A stretch of 64,000 bases of DNA. Source: Bacteroidales bacterium (GTDB taxonomy: Bacteria; Bacteroidota; Bacteroidia; Bacteroidales; F082). Location: NCBI GenBank assembly GCA_024400305.1, contig JAKSMX010000011.1:1-64000 (forward strand), read 5' to 3'. Positions 11,825 to 24,356 of the stretch are shown in pieces. The notes beneath the pieces were generated by a model. That model searched no databases, was not told the DNA's origin, and saw nothing but the letters and a program-made list of their open reading frames with translations. The first letter of the stretch is position 1. The number at the start of each line of letters is the position of its first letter. Position numbers and translations under genes: made by a program.

Positions 11825-12049
11825 CTATTTTTTTTCGTACTTGCACTTGATGATGTGACCATCCGGATTGAAGTGTGGATCGGTTTTGTAGATTTCTTCC
11901 CAGTCTTTGCAGTCACTTTGGGAATAGGCGTTGTACATGATTCCGCTTGTGCCTGTTGTGAGGTTGTAGCATACACATTGTTTTTCACATGATGTGGTGA
12001 AAATTCCCAATAATATTATGATTGTCAATAATATAAGCGTTTTCTTCAT
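11825..12049 (-). CDS. Small lipoprotein
   Basis: 74 residues. A hydrophobic leader MKKTLILLTIIILLGIFTTSC ends in a lipobox with Cys21. The short mature part has four more cysteines (KQCVCYNLTTG, SQSDCKDW, IIKCKYEKK) that could form disulfides. No family recognised. It is the first gene of the minus-strand run ending with the aldo/keto reductase; a -7-like element lies about 28 bases upstream of its start. Confidence 0.75.
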   Translation of the reverse strand: MKKTLILLTIIILLGIFTTSCEKQCVCYNLTTGTSGIMYNAYSQSDCKDWEEIYKTDPHFNPDGHIIKCKYEKK

Positions 12050-12076
12050 AAAATTTCTGTTGCAAATTCAAATCGC

Positions 12077-12084
12077 AAAGATAC
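12077..12084 (-). promoter_or_regulatory. -7 element for the lipoprotein-GT-ligA operon
   Basis: Minus-strand TATCTTTG, a good match to TANNTTTG, placed 28 bases before the lipoprotein ATG at 12049. The -33 region lacks an exact TTTG. Confidence 0.5.
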
Positions 12085-12153
12085 GGTTTTTATTTCATTT
12101 TGATATTAAAAAATAAAAATATGTCAAAAATTCAAATATTTAAAAATTATCTT

Positions 12154-12161
12154 TATCTTCG
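12154..12161 (+). promoter_or_regulatory. Possible -7 element for the beta-galactosidase gene
   Basis: Plus-strand TATCTTCG, one base from TANNTTTG, 36 bases before the ATG at 12197. The -33 element is not evident. Together with 12077-12084 it gives the divergent intergenic region a promoter in each direction. Confidence 0.35.
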
Positions 12162-12178
12162 CAGACTTATATTTTTGA

Positions 12179-16135
<3,957 letters not shown>

Positions 16136-16159
16136 TGAAATTACTTAAAATTTTAAAAT

Positions 16160-17842
16160 ATGTTTAAAGGTCATCCTAAAGGTCTGTATGCCTTGGCGTT
16201 AGCGAACACAGGCGAACGCTTCGGCTACTACACAATGCTTGCGATTTTCGTGTTGTTCCTGCAAGCGAAATTCGGTCTGGCGGCGGAGTCTGCCGGACAA
16301 CTGTACGGCGGTTTTCTCGCTGCCGTTTATTTCATGCCAATTGTCGGCGGTTTCATCGCCGATAAGTTCTGGGGTTACGGCAAGACTGTCGTCACCGGTA
16401 TCATCGTGATGTTTGTCGGCTACCTGCTTCTTCTTTTGCAGAAAGACGCTGTCGGCGGAATGGCGTTGACGATGATGATTGTCGCCTTGGTCTGCATCGC
16501 TGTCGGCACAGGACTTTTCAAAGGCAATCTTCAGGTCATGGTCGGAAATCTGTACGATGACCCGAAGTACGCAGCCAAGCGCGACGGCGGTTTCAGCCTG
16601 TTCTACATGGCAATCAACATCGGCTCGATGTTCGCGCCTACAACTGCCACTGCTGTCACAAATTCATTCCTCAGCAAGAGCGGTTTCACCTACGACGCCA
16701 ACATCCCGTCGCTGGCTCACCAGTTCCTTGACGGAACAATCACCGTTGACGGCATGACACGTCTTGAGACACTCGCAGCAAGCCAAAGCAGTTTCACAGG
16801 TGACATTACAACGTTCTGCAACAGTTATATCGATTCATTGTCAGTGGCTTACAGCTACGGATTCGGTGTTGCATGTCTGTCATTGATTTTGTCTATTGGC
16901 ATCTATTTCGGTTTCCGTCGCTTGTTCAAACATGTTGATGTCCGCAAAGATGCCAAAGCAGCGGCCGAGGAAAATGTCGTTGAACTCACACCGAAACAGA
17001 CGAAAGAACGCGTCGTGGCTCTCTGTCTCGTTTTCGCAGTCGTGATATTCTTCTGGATGGCGTTCCAGCAAGCCGGTCTTACATTGACATATTTCGCCCG
17101 CGACTACACCGCGTCAACCGCAACCGGCTGGACCAGAATCGGCTTCGATGTCTTCACACTCGCAATCATTGCGGTCGGCGTCTATGCGTTGTTCGGTTTA
17201 TTCCAAAGTGAAAATGGAAAAGGAAAGATTGTTTCAGCATTGATTCTCGCGCTGTGCGTGGCGGGTGTCTGGTACAAAGCCGCAAATGTTGAAGATACCG
17301 TCAACCTTCTCCCGCAGATTTTCCAGCATTTCAACCCGTTCTTTGTCGTTGCTTTGACGCCGGTCTCGATTGCGCTTTTCGGCGCATTAGCGAAGAAAGG
17401 CAAGGAGCCGTCGGCACCACGGAAAATCGCGTTGGGAATGTTGGTCGCGGCACTCGGTTACTGCGTGATGGCAGCCGCTTCGTTCGGGCTTCCTTCACCA
17501 AAGGAACTCGAAGTGACAGGCGGCGTGAGTAACATACTCGTGTCACCGAACTGGCTGATTTCCACGTATTTAGTTCTCACATTCGGCGAGCTTCTCCTCA
17601 GTCCGATGGGAATATCATTTGTGTCGAAAGTCGCACCTCCGAAACTCAAAGGCCTTATGATGGGCTTATGGTTCGGCGCCACGGCAATAGGCAACTACCT
17701 CACGTCGGTCATCAGTTCGATATGGAACACAGGACTCTCGCTCGTGATGATCTGGGGCGTGCTTATCATTCTCTGCGTGATTTCCGCGATATTCATGTTC
17801 GCAATGATGAAACGTCTCGAAAATGCAACGTCAGAATGCTGA
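16160..17842 (+). CDS. POT-family proton-coupled transporter (MFS)
   Basis: 560 residues with about twelve to fourteen membrane segments. The start MFKGHPKGLYALALANTGERFGYYTM is the POT signature region, followed by GGFIADKFWGYGKTV and FSLFYMAINIGSMFAPTTA. The canonical ExxER motif of helix 1 here reads NTGER, so the first acidic residue is Asn, while the second Glu and Arg are kept. POT proteins import di- and tripeptides with protons; the altered motif may mean different coupling or substrate. The gene follows the beta-galactosidase and its last 20 bases overlap the mazG-like gene. Confidence 0.88.
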   Translation: MFKGHPKGLYALALANTGERFGYYTMLAIFVLFLQAKFGLAAESAGQLYGGFLAAVYFMPIVGGFIADKFWGYGKTVVTGIIVMFVGYLLLLLQKDAVGGMALTMMIVALVCIAVGTGLFKGNLQVMVGNLYDDPKYAAKRDGGFSLFYMAINIGSMFAPTTATAVTNSFLSKSGFTYDANIPSLAHQFLDGTITVDGMTRLETLAASQSSFTGDITTFCNSYIDSLSVAYSYGFGVACLSLILSIGIYFGFRRLFKHVDVRKDAKAAAEENVVELTPKQTKERVVALCLVFAVVIFFWMAFQQAGLTLTYFARDYTASTATGWTRIGFDVFTLAIIAVGVYALFGLFQSENGKGKIVSALILALCVAGVWYKAANVEDTVNLLPQIFQHFNPFFVVALTPVSIALFGALAKKGKEPSAPRKIALGMLVAALGYCVMAAASFGLPSPKELEVTGGVSNILVSPNWLISTYLVLTFGELLLSPMGISFVSKVAPPKLKGLMMGLWFGATAIGNYLTSVISSIWNTGLSLVMIWGVLIILCVISAIFMFAMMKRLENATSEC

Positions 17843-18188
17843 AATAACGATTAAGGAAGCTCAAGAAATAGTGGATAACTGGATTAAGACAATCGGTGTC
17901 CGCTATTTCAATGAGCTTACAAATATGGCGATTCTCACCGAGGAAGTGGGGGAGGTGGCACGTATTATCGCTCGGACGTACGGCGAGCAGTCGTTCAAGG
18001 ATTCCGACAAAAGCCACGACCTCGGCGATGAGATGGCCGACGTGCTTTGGGTTTTGATTTGCTTGGCGAACCAGACCGGCGTTGACCTTACCGAGGCGTT
18101 TAGGAAAAACATAGAGAAAAAAACGTCGCGTGACGGCGAACGGCACAAAAACAACGAAAAATTGAAAACAGATTCAATTTCTGACTGA
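17823..18188 (+). CDS. MazG-like nucleotide pyrophosphohydrolase
   Basis: 121 residues, single-domain MazG fold. The metal-binding pattern is visible: Glu40, Glu41 and Glu44 in TEEVGEV, and Glu70 and Asp73 in GDEMADVLW. Family members hydrolyse NTPs to NMP and pyrophosphate, often as house-cleaning enzymes. The start overlaps the end of the POT gene by 20 bases, so translation is coupled. The hydrophilic C-terminal tail (RDGERHKNNEKLKTDSISD) is short. It is the last gene of this plus-strand run before the restriction-modification locus. Confidence 0.88.
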   Translation: MQRQNAEITIKEAQEIVDNWIKTIGVRYFNELTNMAILTEEVGEVARIIARTYGEQSFKDSDKSHDLGDEMADVLWVLICLANQTGVDLTEAFRKNIEKKTSRDGERHKNNEKLKTDSISD

Positions 18189-18195
18189 AAATAAT

Positions 18196-18203
18196 TATCT
18201 TTG
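18196..18203 (+). promoter_or_regulatory. -7 element before the DUF1016 / restriction locus
   Basis: TATCTTTG, an exact TANNTTTG match, only 8 bases after the mazG-like stop. It would give a leader of roughly 85 bases before the DUF1016 gene, containing the first 31 bp repeat. The -33 element is unclear. Confidence 0.5.
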
Positions 18204-18266
18204 CATCGAATTAAATAAATAAAAAATATTCATTAAATCGTTAAATATCAAATAATTAAATTTTTC

Positions 18267-18297
18267 AAACTAACATATTTTAAATCATAGCGTTTGC
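18267..18297. repeat. 31 bp direct repeat, left copy
   Basis: 31 bases ending in TAAATCATAGCGTTTGC, matching 19362-19392 at 29 of 31 positions. It ends immediately before the ATG of the DUF1016 gene. The two copies exactly bracket that gene. Confidence 0.9.
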
Positions 18298-19350
18298 ATG
18301 AGATTTGAAATGAAAGAAATAAACAACATAGTACAAAGCACGATTGACGCATCTTTTCTTGCCGAAGTGAAACACATCGTTGAACAAGGACGCCAACAAG
18401 CCTACACTTCTGTAAGTCGGCTGATGATAGAAACCTATTGGAAAATAGGCGAACGTATTGTGTTGCAAGAGCAAAAAGGAGCAAACCGTGCCGAATATGG
18501 AACTCAACTTATTTCGCAGCTTTCTGAAGAATTGACGCAAGCATACGGCAAGGGATTTAGTAAAAGAAACTTGCAGTATTTCCGTTCTTTTTACTTGACA
18601 TTCAGTGATTTGGAAATTGTGCAATCGCGATTGCACAATTTAACGTGGACTCATATTATTAAAACTTTACGAGTTGAGGATCCAACAGCCGTACGCTGGT
18701 ATCTATCAGCCGCTTCGCAAGAAATGTGGAGCGTTCGTACACTTGACAGAAACATCTCCACGCAATATTACGAGCGACATTTCAAGCAACCGAAATTGTT
18801 GGAAAACGAAACTAAGGATTCCATCCCCGATAAACTGGAACTTTTGAAAAGTCCCATCGTGGCAGAATTTCTTGGATTCAAGAAAGACGATTCCTATAGT
18901 GAAACAGAATTGGAAAGTGCCGTGATAAACCACTTGCAGGATTTCATCATGGAACTTGGTCGTGGTTTCGCTTTTATGGGACGTCAGGAATTGATAAGAA
19001 CAGCAAACAATGACTACTTTATAGATTTGGTGTTCTATAATGTAGTATTGAAATGTTATGTGCTTATAGATTTGAAAATAGGTAAAATAACACATCAGGA
19101 CGTTGGACAGATGGATATGTATGTTCGGATGTACGATGAACTGAAGTGTACGGAAGGCGACAATCCGACCATTGGCATTGTGTTGTGCAGTGAAACGGAT
19201 GCGGACATTGCAAAATATTCCATTCTGAAAGGCAATGAACAACTGTTCGCTTCAAAATATAAACTATATCTGCCTTCGGAAGAAGAACTCCGCAGGGAGA
19301 TAGAAGCACAAAAAGAATTGTTTAATTTACAAAATGATAAAATAAAGTAA
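18298..19350 (+). CDS. DUF1016/YhcG-family PDDEXK nuclease
   Basis: 350 residues. The N-terminal half is the helical DUF1016 domain (SRLMIETYWKIGERIVLQEQKG, YGKGFSKRNLQYFRSFYLTF, HIIKTLRVEDPTAVRWYL). The C-terminal half is a PDDEXK nuclease-type fold with Asp243 in FIDLVFYN and Asp258/Lys260 in LIDLKIGK, so catalytic residues appear intact. The ATG at 18298 directly follows the 31 bp repeat; a second ATG at 18310 is possible. Such proteins are often found inside restriction-modification loci, as here just before type III mod and res. A role in DNA defence is inferred from context. The flanking direct repeats suggest it entered the locus as a unit. Confidence 0.88.
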   Translation: MRFEMKEINNIVQSTIDASFLAEVKHIVEQGRQQAYTSVSRLMIETYWKIGERIVLQEQKGANRAEYGTQLISQLSEELTQAYGKGFSKRNLQYFRSFYLTFSDLEIVQSRLHNLTWTHIIKTLRVEDPTAVRWYLSAASQEMWSVRTLDRNISTQYYERHFKQPKLLENETKDSIPDKLELLKSPIVAEFLGFKKDDSYSETELESAVINHLQDFIMELGRGFAFMGRQELIRTANNDYFIDLVFYNVVLKCYVLIDLKIGKITHQDVGQMDMYVRMYDELKCTEGDNPTIGIVLCSETDADIAKYSILKGNEQLFASKYKLYLPSEEELRREIEAQKELFNLQNDKIK

Positions 19351-19361
19351 GAAAGAATTAT

Positions 19362-19392
19362 AAACTGACATATTATAAATCATAGCGTTTGC
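19362..19392. repeat. 31 bp direct repeat, right copy
   Basis: Right-hand partner of 18267-18297, starting 11 bases after the DUF1016 stop codon. It leads directly into the structured element that begins at 19414. Confidence 0.9.
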
Positions 19393-19413
19393 TATTTATT
19401 CGAGATGCCCTAA

Positions 19414-19547
19414 AAATTTGCCGATTCGAAAAGCATCACATTGAATAAGTTCAGTAAACGTTCGCGCTTAGCGTGGACGGAACTTATTGTGATGCGGGTT
19501 ACGGCAAATTTCCCAGGGCTCATAAGGAAAGTCCCGCTTTTTTTATG
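19414..19547 (+). ncRNA. Structured RNA element / attenuator-like leader of mod
   Basis: The transcript can fold into a long segmented hairpin: AAATTTGCCG (19414-19423) with CGGCAAATTT (19502-19511), GCATCAC (19433) with GTGATGC (19489-19495), AATAAGTTC (19444-19452) with GAACTTATT (19480-19488), and an inner stem CGTTCGCGC-TTA-GCGTGGACG. Directly after it a short stem GGGCT/AGTCCC and a run of seven T (to about 19547) look like an intrinsic terminator. A third arm at 19555-19587 can replace the 5' strand (see findings). No protein-coding signal is convincing across it. It may be a small RNA or an attenuator controlling mod and res. Confidence 0.6.
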
Positions 19548-19598
19548 TCCAAAGAAATTTGCCACCCGCATTCTCGTAATAAGTTGCAAAGGCTGAAA

Positions 19599-21671
19599 AT
19601 GCAAATGCCGATGAAACTATACGAAACATTATGCACCCAGCTCAAAAAGGAAAACAACTTTGTGAGCGACAATGGCGAATTGAAAAAATGGGTTGTGGCC
19701 GACAAGGCTCGCAACTACGATGCCGGACTTCTTGCTCTTCTTCTTGAAAACGAAGACCTGAAAAATATTTTTTTCAAAGACATTAACGGCACATTGGTTT
19801 TTCTTCTTGAGCAATTTCTGCTTTTCATAGAACAGAAAAACTATCTGAACGACAGCTATACAAGCTATCGCAACAAAATCGGACTGGCCATTGGCGGAAA
19901 GTTCCTCAACCAACGCAATGAGGTGGAACTTGTTTGGCCTTACAAGGATTGCATTCTCGAAGGCGGACAAACCAAGGAAGACCAGAAACGCCCCGAAATT
20001 TTCTTTAACCAGACTTTGGCACAGGATGAAATCACGCAACTGCTCGACCCCAAGGTGCTGACCAATGCGAAACGATATGGTACAGACGGTGCGCATATCG
20101 TCTCTGCATTCACCCGCGACGCAGAATTGAACCGTAAACGCGGACTGCCCGAAAACACCATTACCGACAATCTGATTATCAAAGGCAACAACCTTTTGGC
20201 ACTTCATTCTCTCAAAAAGGAATTTGCCGGCAAAGTGAAACTGATTTACATTGACCCGCCGTACAATACGGGTAACGATTCTTTTGGATATAACGATAGT
20301 TTCAATCATTCCACTTGGCTGACTTTTATGAAAAATCGGCTGGAAGTGGCAAGAACACTGCTTAAAGATGATGGGGCTATTTTTGTGCAAATTGATCACC
20401 ATGAACTTGCATATATTATGGTTCTTTTGGATGAAATTTATGGTATTCACAACAAAGTACAAGTAATTGCGGTAAAGACGGCTTCTGTTTCGGGTTTTAA
20501 AGCTGTCAATCCAGGTCCAATTGATGTGACTGAATATATTTTGTTTTACACTAAAGACAAAACAAAATTTAATTTTAGGAAAAATTATGTTCCAATGGGA
20601 TACAATAAAAATTACAACAAGTATCTTGAGAAACATAATTCAGAAAATCCTGATAAATGGGAATTTATACCAATAAAAGACAAACTCCTTATGTCTTTAG
20701 GAAAAACAGAAAAAGAATTGAAAGTACAATTTGGATTAGTTTATAATGTGGCAATAGATTCAATGATTGCACAATATGCATATGAAAATGCAGATAAGAT
20801 AATAAGTGTTAGAGATTTGCATAAACCAACCGATAAGATAAAAGAACTACAAAGATTATCGAAAATAAATCGTGACAAAATTTACACATACGAAAAAGTC
20901 GATGGCGGAAAAACATACATAATAAATGGTGGAGCTATTGCATTTTATAGTAGCAAACTTCAAATTATTGATGGAGAAAAATGTGTTACCGAATTATTGT
21001 CTGATTTTTGGAATCATGTCTCATGGGCAGGAATTGCTGGAGAAGGCCAAATCACTTTCAAAAATGCCAAGAAACCAGAGAAGTTAATCAAACAAATATT
21101 TGAAATTGCTTCCTCAGATTCCGACATCGTTCTCGATTTCTTTGGCGGCTCAGGCACAACAGCTGCGGTTGCTCACAAAATGAATCGTCAATATATCAGT
21201 TGCGAGCAGATTGACAGTCAAATGGATTTGATAACAAATCGTCTTCAAAACGTCATCAACGGCGACCAATCGGGCATCAGCAAATCCGTTTCTTGGAACC
21301 CGCAAAATCCGTCATTGGAAGACAGTGCAAACGGTCGTTACGAACGCAACAACTTTATCTATTTAGAACTCAAGAAATACAATCAGGCATTTATTGAAAA
21401 AATTGAAGAGGCAGACTCTTCGGAAAAACTTCTGGAAATCTGGGAACTGATGAAGGAAAAATCTTTCCTCAACTACAATGTGGACATCAAAACGCAGGAA
21501 GCGAACATCGAAGAGTTCAAGCAATTGGAGTTGGAGCAGCAAAAGCAGGTGCTTTGCGAATTGTTGGACAAAAACCAACTCTATGTGAATGTGAGCGATA
21601 TGAACGACGGGCGTTTTGCCACAACTGAAGAAGAAAAGAATGTGACCCAAGCGTTTTATTCTAATTTGTAA
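19599..21671 (+). CDS. mod: Type III restriction-modification DNA methyltransferase (Mod)
   Basis: 690 residues from the ATG at 19599 (MQMPMKLYETLC; ATGs at 19605 and 19611 are equally possible). The frame stays open upstream to 19473, but that part is the structured element and is not expected to be coding. Motif IV DPPYNTG begins at Asp219 and motif I DFFGGSG begins at Asp513; this order is that of beta-class N6-adenine methyltransferases, as in type III Mod subunits. The region between motifs (~250-500) is AT-rich and would hold the target-recognition domain. Mod alone methylates one strand and is required by Res for restriction. The res gene starts 6 bases downstream. Confidence 0.93.
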   Translation: MQMPMKLYETLCTQLKKENNFVSDNGELKKWVVADKARNYDAGLLALLLENEDLKNIFFKDINGTLVFLLEQFLLFIEQKNYLNDSYTSYRNKIGLAIGGKFLNQRNEVELVWPYKDCILEGGQTKEDQKRPEIFFNQTLAQDEITQLLDPKVLTNAKRYGTDGAHIVSAFTRDAELNRKRGLPENTITDNLIIKGNNLLALHSLKKEFAGKVKLIYIDPPYNTGNDSFGYNDSFNHSTWLTFMKNRLEVARTLLKDDGAIFVQIDHHELAYIMVLLDEIYGIHNKVQVIAVKTASVSGFKAVNPGPIDVTEYILFYTKDKTKFNFRKNYVPMGYNKNYNKYLEKHNSENPDKWEFIPIKDKLLMSLGKTEKELKVQFGLVYNVAIDSMIAQYAYENADKIISVRDLHKPTDKIKELQRLSKINRDKIYTYEKVDGGKTYIINGGAIAFYSSKLQIIDGEKCVTELLSDFWNHVSWAGIAGEGQITFKNAKKPEKLIKQIFEIASSDSDIVLDFFGGSGTTAAVAHKMNRQYISCEQIDSQMDLITNRLQNVINGDQSGISKSVSWNPQNPSLEDSANGRYERNNFIYLELKKYNQAFIEKIEEADSSEKLLEIWELMKEKSFLNYNVDIKTQEANIEEFKQLELEQQKQVLCELLDKNQLYVNVSDMNDGRFATTEEEKNVTQAFYSNL

Positions 21672-21677
21672 CAAACT

Positions 21678-24251
21678 ATGCCACAGCAATTTCTATACGA
21701 ACAATTCAATGTGCTCTCGCAATTCGGAGCAATCAGTCACGAGTTGCCAAACTGCATAAAAAGCAATATTAAACCACAATTTGAGTTGCGCCCATATCAG
21801 ACGGAAGCATTCTGCCGTATGATTTATTTTCTGAAAAACGATTTCGACGGCAAACAAAACCGTCCGTATCATTTGCTTTTCAATATGGCCACAGGCAGCG
21901 GCAAGACCATGATAATGGCTGGTGCCATGCTTTATTTGTACGAGCAAGGCTACCGCAATTTCCTGTTTTTCGTCAACTCAAACAACATCATCCAGAAAAC
22001 AAAAGACAATTTTCTGAATGCCAACACGGGCAAATATCTTTTTGCGGAGAAAATTATTTTTGGAGGAAACGAAATCGCTGTGCACGAAGTGGAAACATTC
22101 GACGAGTCGGATGATAAAAACATCAACATCAAGTTCACCACCATTCAGCAATTGCATATTGATTTGAACAGCACTAAAGAAAATGCGCTCACATACGAAG
22201 ACTTTCAAAACAAGAAAATCGTGCTGATTGCCGACGAAGCCCATCATCTGAATGCAGGAACAAGACAAGGCGAAATGTTCGGAACATTTGAAGATACTGT
22301 ACAGAAAATCCACGAACAGAATTACGACAACATTTTGCTTGAGTTCACCGCAACAGCGGACTATGAGGACTCGAACATCAAAACCAAATACCTGAACAAA
22401 GTGCTGTTCCGCTACGATTTGGCGGAGTTTCGCAAGGACGGATATTCAAAGGAAATCAATCTTCTCCGTTCGCAATTCGATGAAAAGAACCGCATCATTC
22501 AGGCATTGATTTTAAATCTTTACCGTCAGGAGTTGGCGACATCGCACAATATAAACTTAAAACCTGTTATTCTTTTCAAGGCAAAAAAGACCATTGCAGA
22601 AAACAATCGCAACAAAGAGAATTTTCACGAACTGATAGAAGGTCTTACTGCAACAGAAATAGACGAAGTTCGCAACAATCAACAAATAAAGATTCTGAAC
22701 AAAGCGTTTTCGTTTTTTGATGCAAAAGGCGTTGACAGCAACGAAATTGTAAAACGGTTGCAATCAAATTTCAAACCCGAAAATTGTCTCAGTGCTAACG
22801 ATAACGAACTGGAAAAGAATCAGATATTGCTCAACACGCTTGAAGACGAAAATAATCCTATACGTGCCATTTTTGCAGTGCAGAAACTCAATGAAGGCTG
22901 GGACGTGCTGAATCTTTTCGACATTGTGCGTATGTACGAAGGTCAGAATACCGGCGGAAGCAATAAAGGAAAGATTGGGACAACAACAATTTCAGAAGCG
23001 CAACTTATCGGTCGTGGCGCAAGATACTATCCGTTTGCGTTGGAAAAAGGGCAGAACAAATTCACCCGCAAATTTGACAGCGACATCGACAACGACATGA
23101 AAGTTTTGGAAGAACTTTACTATCACACAAAAGAAGACAGCCGTTACATTTCAGAACTCAAGAAAGCACTTGTGGAGACTGGTATATATGAAGATGAAGA
23201 CGATTTTGTGGAAAAAGAATTGAAATTGAAAGAGTCGTTCAAACAAACGGATTTTTACAAGAATGCCAAAGTTTTTTACAATCTAAAAATTGAAAAATCC
23301 CATGATAAAGTAAAATCACTCAAAGACTTGAATGTAAGGAAAACAAATATTGAATTTACGCTATCATCGGGAAAAGGCGCAGTGACCAATGTTTGGGATG
23401 ATACGGAAACAACATCATCAGAAACTTCATTGAACGAACGTAAAAGCATCACAATTTCGCAAATGCCTTACCATGTCGTGCGTTATGCACTGACAACCAA
23501 CCCTTTTTTCTATTTCAACAACCTGCAAAAGTATTGTCCGAAAATAAAATCCTCAGATGATTTCATTTCTGAAGAAGACTATTTGGGAGGATTTGGTGTT
23601 ACTTTTATTGGAGACAAACAGCATATCGAAAAAATCACAAATGCCGATTATTTGCAAGCCTTGAAAATCCTTTTGAAAAGCATTGAAACGGAGATTAAGC
23701 AAAATGATGCTGAATATGAAGGATCGGATTTCACCTACGGAAAACTGTACGAAAAATTCACCGACAAGAAACTGCATATCAACAAGAAAGTGAACGAAGA
23801 ACGCACTAAAGGACAAGAAGATTTCTTAGCAGACAAAGACTGGTACGCCTATAATGCGAACTATGGCACAAGCGAAGAAAAGAAGTTCGTGGAAATGTTC
23901 GCTGGGCGTTTTAGTAATTTGCAGGAAAATTTCAGTGACATTTACCTGATTCGTAACGAACAAGTGTTAAAGATATATGATGAGATAGGACGTGCTTTCG
24001 AGCCGGATTTTGTTCTTTTCTGCAAAAGAAAAACAGGCGAAGAACAGGTTTTGCAGGTTTTCATTGAACCGAAAGGCGGACATTTGGAAAGCAAGGACAA
24101 GTGGAAAGAAGAATTTCTCAACAAAATTCGAGAAAAGAAATTGACATTTGAATCGAACCATTATCGGATTACAGGCGTACCATTTTATAATTACGCTAAT
24201 GAAAATAATTTTGTCAATGAATTAAATTCCGTTTTGGATGTTTGTAATTAG
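21678..24251 (+). CDS. res: Type III restriction endonuclease helicase/nuclease subunit (Res)
   Basis: 857 residues. SF2 helicase motifs: Walker A ATGSGKT at 71-77, DEAH at 186-189, TATADY, and motif VI LIGRGARYYPF. The C-terminal nuclease has the type III Res pattern: Asp777 in FEPDFVLF, then Glu797 and Lys799 in IEPKGG. All catalytic positions look intact, so the enzyme is probably active. With Mod it forms an ATP-dependent complex that cleaves DNA near paired unmethylated sites. It starts 6 bases after mod. The gene ends before a stem that also serves the convergent arginine deiminase gene. Confidence 0.93.
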   Translation: MPQQFLYEQFNVLSQFGAISHELPNCIKSNIKPQFELRPYQTEAFCRMIYFLKNDFDGKQNRPYHLLFNMATGSGKTMIMAGAMLYLYEQGYRNFLFFVNSNNIIQKTKDNFLNANTGKYLFAEKIIFGGNEIAVHEVETFDESDDKNINIKFTTIQQLHIDLNSTKENALTYEDFQNKKIVLIADEAHHLNAGTRQGEMFGTFEDTVQKIHEQNYDNILLEFTATADYEDSNIKTKYLNKVLFRYDLAEFRKDGYSKEINLLRSQFDEKNRIIQALILNLYRQELATSHNINLKPVILFKAKKTIAENNRNKENFHELIEGLTATEIDEVRNNQQIKILNKAFSFFDAKGVDSNEIVKRLQSNFKPENCLSANDNELEKNQILLNTLEDENNPIRAIFAVQKLNEGWDVLNLFDIVRMYEGQNTGGSNKGKIGTTTISEAQLIGRGARYYPFALEKGQNKFTRKFDSDIDNDMKVLEELYYHTKEDSRYISELKKALVETGIYEDEDDFVEKELKLKESFKQTDFYKNAKVFYNLKIEKSHDKVKSLKDLNVRKTNIEFTLSSGKGAVTNVWDDTETTSSETSLNERKSITISQMPYHVVRYALTTNPFFYFNNLQKYCPKIKSSDDFISEEDYLGGFGVTFIGDKQHIEKITNADYLQALKILLKSIETEIKQNDAEYEGSDFTYGKLYEKFTDKKLHINKKVNEERTKGQEDFLADKDWYAYNANYGTSEEKKFVEMFAGRFSNLQENFSDIYLIRNEQVLKIYDEIGRAFEPDFVLFCKRKTGEEQVLQVFIEPKGGHLESKDKWKEEFLNKIREKKLTFESNHYRITGVPFYNYANENNFVNELNSVLDVCN

Positions 24252-24296
24252 TGAAGAAAATAAAGTGATATCGACAAATGCAATTTAAATCAAAAC

Positions 24297-24327
24297 CCAG
24301 GGCTGATTTTCAATAATCCGTCCTGGG
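24297..24327. terminator. Possible bidirectional terminator between res and arcA
   Basis: CCCAGG at 24297-24302 pairs with CCTGGG at 24322-24327 in the short gap between two convergent genes. The T-run on the plus side is weak (CTTGTTACTT), so this may be only a transcription-slowing stem. Confidence 0.45.
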
Positions 24328-24356
24328 CTTGTTACTTAATTTGAAAAAATAATCCT

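Noticed and set aside
19473-19598. N-terminal extension of Mod (42 residues before MQMPMKLYE)
   Set aside because: The stretch coincides with the long hairpins and the terminator-like T-run; its translation has no family resemblance.
19629-20636. 335-codon open frame on the minus strand
   Set aside because: It is antisense to mod, which has full methyltransferase motifs; the antisense translation is low-complexity Phe/Val-rich.
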